Assembly (NCBI GenBank): GCA_002704625.1
Contig: PAGZ01000046.1
Coordinates: 763-27,459 of the forward strand
Length of the DNA stretch: 26,697 nt
Reading direction: 5' to 3'
Source: Candidatus Pelagibacter sp.
GTDB taxonomy: Bacteria; Pseudomonadota; Alphaproteobacteria; Pelagibacterales; Pelagibacteraceae
Below, one piece after another: positions 24,829 to 26,697 of this stretch; within the stretch, counting starts at the first letter, position 1; each line of letters starts with the position of its first letter. The position numbers were made by a program, and so were the translations under genes. The notes beneath the pieces were generated by a model. That model did no database searches and was not told the origin of the DNA. It saw nothing but the letters and a program-made list of their open reading frames with translations.

Positions 24829-26178
24829 ATGTTTGAAAATTTAACAAGTAAATTAGAAGGAATATTTAATAAATTAAAAAAGGCTCCTTCCCTTAACGAA
24901 GGCCAGGTAGAAACTGGCTTAAAAGAAATTAGACAAGCACTTTTAGCTGCAGATGTTGCTTTGCCTGTAGTCAAAAAATTTATTGAGGACATTAAACCAA
25001 AGGCTATAGGCCAGGAGATTATTCGATCTACTTCTCCAGGCCAAATGCTTGTTAAAATAGTTCATGATGAATTAATTAAATTATTAGGGGAAAAAAATGA
25101 GGAAATAAATTTAAAGGCAGTTCCTCCAGCTTCTATATTGTTAGTAGGTTTACAAGGATCCGGTAAAACAACTACTTCTGTGAAACTGGCCAAAAACATA
25201 GAAAAAAATTTCAAGAAAAAGATTTTATTAGTAAGCTTAGATATTTACAGACCAGCCGCACAAGAACAATTAAAAATTTTATGTGAAAAAAATAATTTAA
25301 ATGTGCTTCCAACAGTTAATGGTCAGTTGCCAGTTGATATAGCAAAAAGAGCTAAGAATGCTGCACAACTTAGTGGTACAGATGTTATAATATTTGATAC
25401 TGCAGGCCGAACTCAAATTGATTTAAATATGATGTCAGAAATTAAGAACATCAAGTCTGAAGTTAGACCAGTAGAAACAATTTTGGTAGCCGACTCTTTA
25501 ACTGGACAAATAGCAGTTAATTTAGCATCCGAATTCGACAAAGCAGTTGAATTAAGCAGTATAATTTTAACAAGAGTAGATGGAGATGGTCGAGGCGGAG
25601 CTGCTCTCAGCATGAGACAATCAACTGGAAAGCCAATTAAGTTTATAGGTGTTGGAGAAAAGATAGATGATTTAGAAATATTTCACCCCGAAAGATTAGC
25701 AAAAAGAATTCTTGGGATGGGAGACATTGTTTCTTTAGTTGAAAAAGCCTCACAAGATTTAGATGAAAAAAAAATCAAAGAAGCAGAGGAAAATCTTAAA
25801 AAAGGAGCTTTTACTTTTGATGATTATCTTTTGCAGATAAGACAAATGAAAAAAATGGGAGGAATGGAAAGTGTATTATCTCTTCTGCCAGGAGTAAACA
25901 AAGTGAAAGAACAAATGAAAAATGCAGATGTAGATGAAAAACTTTTAGTAGCTAACGAGGCAATAATTTTATCTATGACAAAAAAAGAGAGAAAAAATCC
26001 TGATATAATAAGTGGATCAAGAAGAAAAAGAATATCTCAAGGATCAGGAACAGATGTGCAAACAATTAATAGACTGCTTAAACAGTTTAAAATCATGTCT
26101 AAAATGATGAAAAAAATGTCAAAGGGAAAAATGTCAGGAAGCAATATTCCTGACGAATTATTAAACAACTTAAAATGA
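24829..26178 (+). CDS. ffh: Signal recognition particle protein Ffh
   Basis: Ffh is the SRP54 GTPase that binds signal sequences and 4.5S RNA at the ribosome and delivers inner-membrane proteins to FtsY. The 449 residues have the N domain (FENLTSKLEGIFNKL), G1 GLQGSGKTTTSVKLAK near 105-120, DIYRPAAQEQL, DTAGRTQID, TRVDGDGRGGAALS and GVGEKIDDLEIFHP. The C-terminal methionine-rich M domain includes MKKMGGMESVLSLLPG and the RNA-binding GSRRKRISQGSGT segment. Length is standard. It is preceded by the structured leader and followed after 10 nt by rpsP. Confidence 0.98.
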   Translation: MFENLTSKLEGIFNKLKKAPSLNEGQVETGLKEIRQALLAADVALPVVKKFIEDIKPKAIGQEIIRSTSPGQMLVKIVHDELIKLLGEKNEEINLKAVPPASILLVGLQGSGKTTTSVKLAKNIEKNFKKKILLVSLDIYRPAAQEQLKILCEKNNLNVLPTVNGQLPVDIAKRAKNAAQLSGTDVIIFDTAGRTQIDLNMMSEIKNIKSEVRPVETILVADSLTGQIAVNLASEFDKAVELSSIILTRVDGDGRGGAALSMRQSTGKPIKFIGVGEKIDDLEIFHPERLAKRILGMGDIVSLVEKASQDLDEKKIKEAEENLKKGAFTFDDYLLQIRQMKKMGGMESVLSLLPGVNKVKEQMKNADVDEKLLVANEAIILSMTKKERKNPDIISGSRRKRISQGSGTDVQTINRLLKQFKIMSKMMKKMSKGKMSGSNIPDELLNNLK

Positions 26179-26188
26179 AAGGATCAAA

Positions 26189-26697
26189 ATGTTAAAAATA
26201 AGATTATCAATGGGTGGAGTTAGAAAGAGACCGGTCTATAAAATTGTAGTCGCCGACAGCAGGTTCCCAAGAGATGGAAGATTCATAGAAAAACTCGGAT
26301 CTTTTAATCCTCTTTTGCCAAAAGAAAAAAAAGATAGAATTAAAATTGAAGCAGAGAGGGTAAAACACTGGCTAAGCAAAGGTGCAAGACCAACAGTAAG
26401 AGTTTCAAGAATTCTAGGAGAGGCAAATATAATTGCAATGCCAAAACCAGGAAACAATCCAAAAAAAGCAATTCCTAAAAAAGATAGAAAGAAAGACGGT
26501 AAAGAAGAACCAAAAAAAGAAGCGCCAAAACAAGAAGCTAAAAAAGAAGAACCAAAAAAAGAAGCGCCAAAACAAGAAGCTAAAAAAGAAGAACCAAAAA
26601 AAGAAACGCCAAAACAAGAAGCTAAAAAAGAAGAACCAAAAAAAGAAGCGCCAAAACAAGAAGCTAAAAAAGAAGAACCAAAAAAAGAAGCGCCAAA
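26189..26697 (+). CDS. rpsP: Ribosomal protein S16 with repetitive Lys/Glu/Pro C-terminal extension, 3' partial
   Basis: S16 is an early-assembling protein of the 30S body. The core (about residues 1-80) is ordinary: LKIRLSMGGVRKRPVYKIVV, FIEKLGSFNPLL, and AERVKHWLSKGARPTVRV. AGGA (26179-26183 region, AAAGGATC) before the ATG at 26189 serves as ribosome site. After residue 105 the protein continues as tandem 14-residue repeats (EEPKKEAPKQEAKK) to the window edge, with no stop in 169 codons. Typical S16 is 80-100 residues, though alphaproteobacterial forms can carry charged tails. It follows ffh after 10 nt, and trmD/rplS would be expected downstream. Confidence 0.95.
   Translation, partial: MLKIRLSMGGVRKRPVYKIVVADSRFPRDGRFIEKLGSFNPLLPKEKKDRIKIEAERVKHWLSKGARPTVRVSRILGEANIIAMPKPGNNPKKAIPKKDRKKDGKEEPKKEAPKQEAKKEEPKKEAPKQEAKKEEPKKETPKQEAKKEEPKKEAPKQEAKKEEPKKEAP
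26504..26697 (+). repeat. 42-bp tandem repeat, four full copies plus a partial, in the rpsP tail
   Basis: Units of 42 bp start at 26504, 26546, 26588, 26630 and 26672 (the last cut by the window edge). They are identical except for one base in unit 3, where GCG (Ala) becomes ACG (Thr). The period is a multiple of three, so each unit adds 14 residues without shifting the frame. Near-identity at the DNA level points to recent expansion or ongoing homogenisation. Confidence 0.95.

Noticed and set aside
26414..26659. Minus-strand open frame made of repeated aromatic residues
   Set aside because: It is the antisense shadow of the AAA/GAA-rich rpsP repeats; the composition is an artefact of the repeat.
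26504..26697. Regular repeats suggesting a CRISPR array
   Set aside because: Units are directly tandem, without unique spacers, and are translated in frame with rpsP.

Overview
This window reads as an AT-rich (about 30% G+C by eye), tightly packed alphaproteobacterial chromosome, most likely from a SAR11/Pelagibacterales-type marine bacterium. The reasons are the small gene lengths, gene overlaps of 1-11 nt, the near absence of intergenic DNA, the core gene order (hemH-hemJ-rho-mnmE-mnmG-rsmG-parA-parB, then holA-lptE-leuS-DUF3576 facing them), a small Gly/Ala-rich porin, and a structured leader in front of ffh. The lineage is inferred from gene content and order; no rRNA or tRNA gene is present to confirm it. 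No stretch over 300 bases lacks a gene.

Layout. 1-1434 (+): end of a histidine operon (possible hisA tail, hisF, hisE) plus a HIT protein. 1427-4069 (-): lolA and ftsK. 4131-7749 (+): hemH, hemJ, rho and a FkbM-like methyltransferase. 7742-8197 (-): ogt. 8233-13778 (+): mnmE, mnmG, rsmG, parA, parB, with two parS-type centromere sites inside rsmG. 13768-18361 (-): holA, lptE, leuS and a DUF3576 lipoprotein. 18546-19580 (+): a porin with its own promoter region and the one clear intrinsic terminator. 19583-20161 (-): a divergent ThiE-like protein. 20160-20828 (+): a YggS/PLPBP protein. 20818-21309 (-): an L,D-transpeptidase-like protein. 21304-22049 (+): an atypical OmpR-family regulator followed by a 38-codon ArfA-like ribosome-rescue gene. 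22046-24690 (-): dapF, ftsY and a PfkB-family sugar/nucleoside kinase. 24700-26697 (+): a structured ffh leader RNA, ffh, and rpsP, which runs off the end of the window.

How the genes fit together. Most are housekeeping genes: heme synthesis (hemH/hemJ), tRNA wobble-uridine modification (mnmE/mnmG), chromosome partition (parA/parB/parS, ftsK), outer-membrane assembly (lolA, lptE, porin) and the SRP targeting pathway (ffh, ftsY). The less ordinary content is in the small-scale structure. It includes the ArfA-like microgene whose TTG start overlaps the regulator's stop, the three-hairpin ffh leader, the 42-bp repeats that extend ribosomal protein S16, two divergent gene pairs whose start codons overlap or abut (CCATGG and ATGCAT), and a porin terminator that lies inside the coding sequence of the convergent gene.
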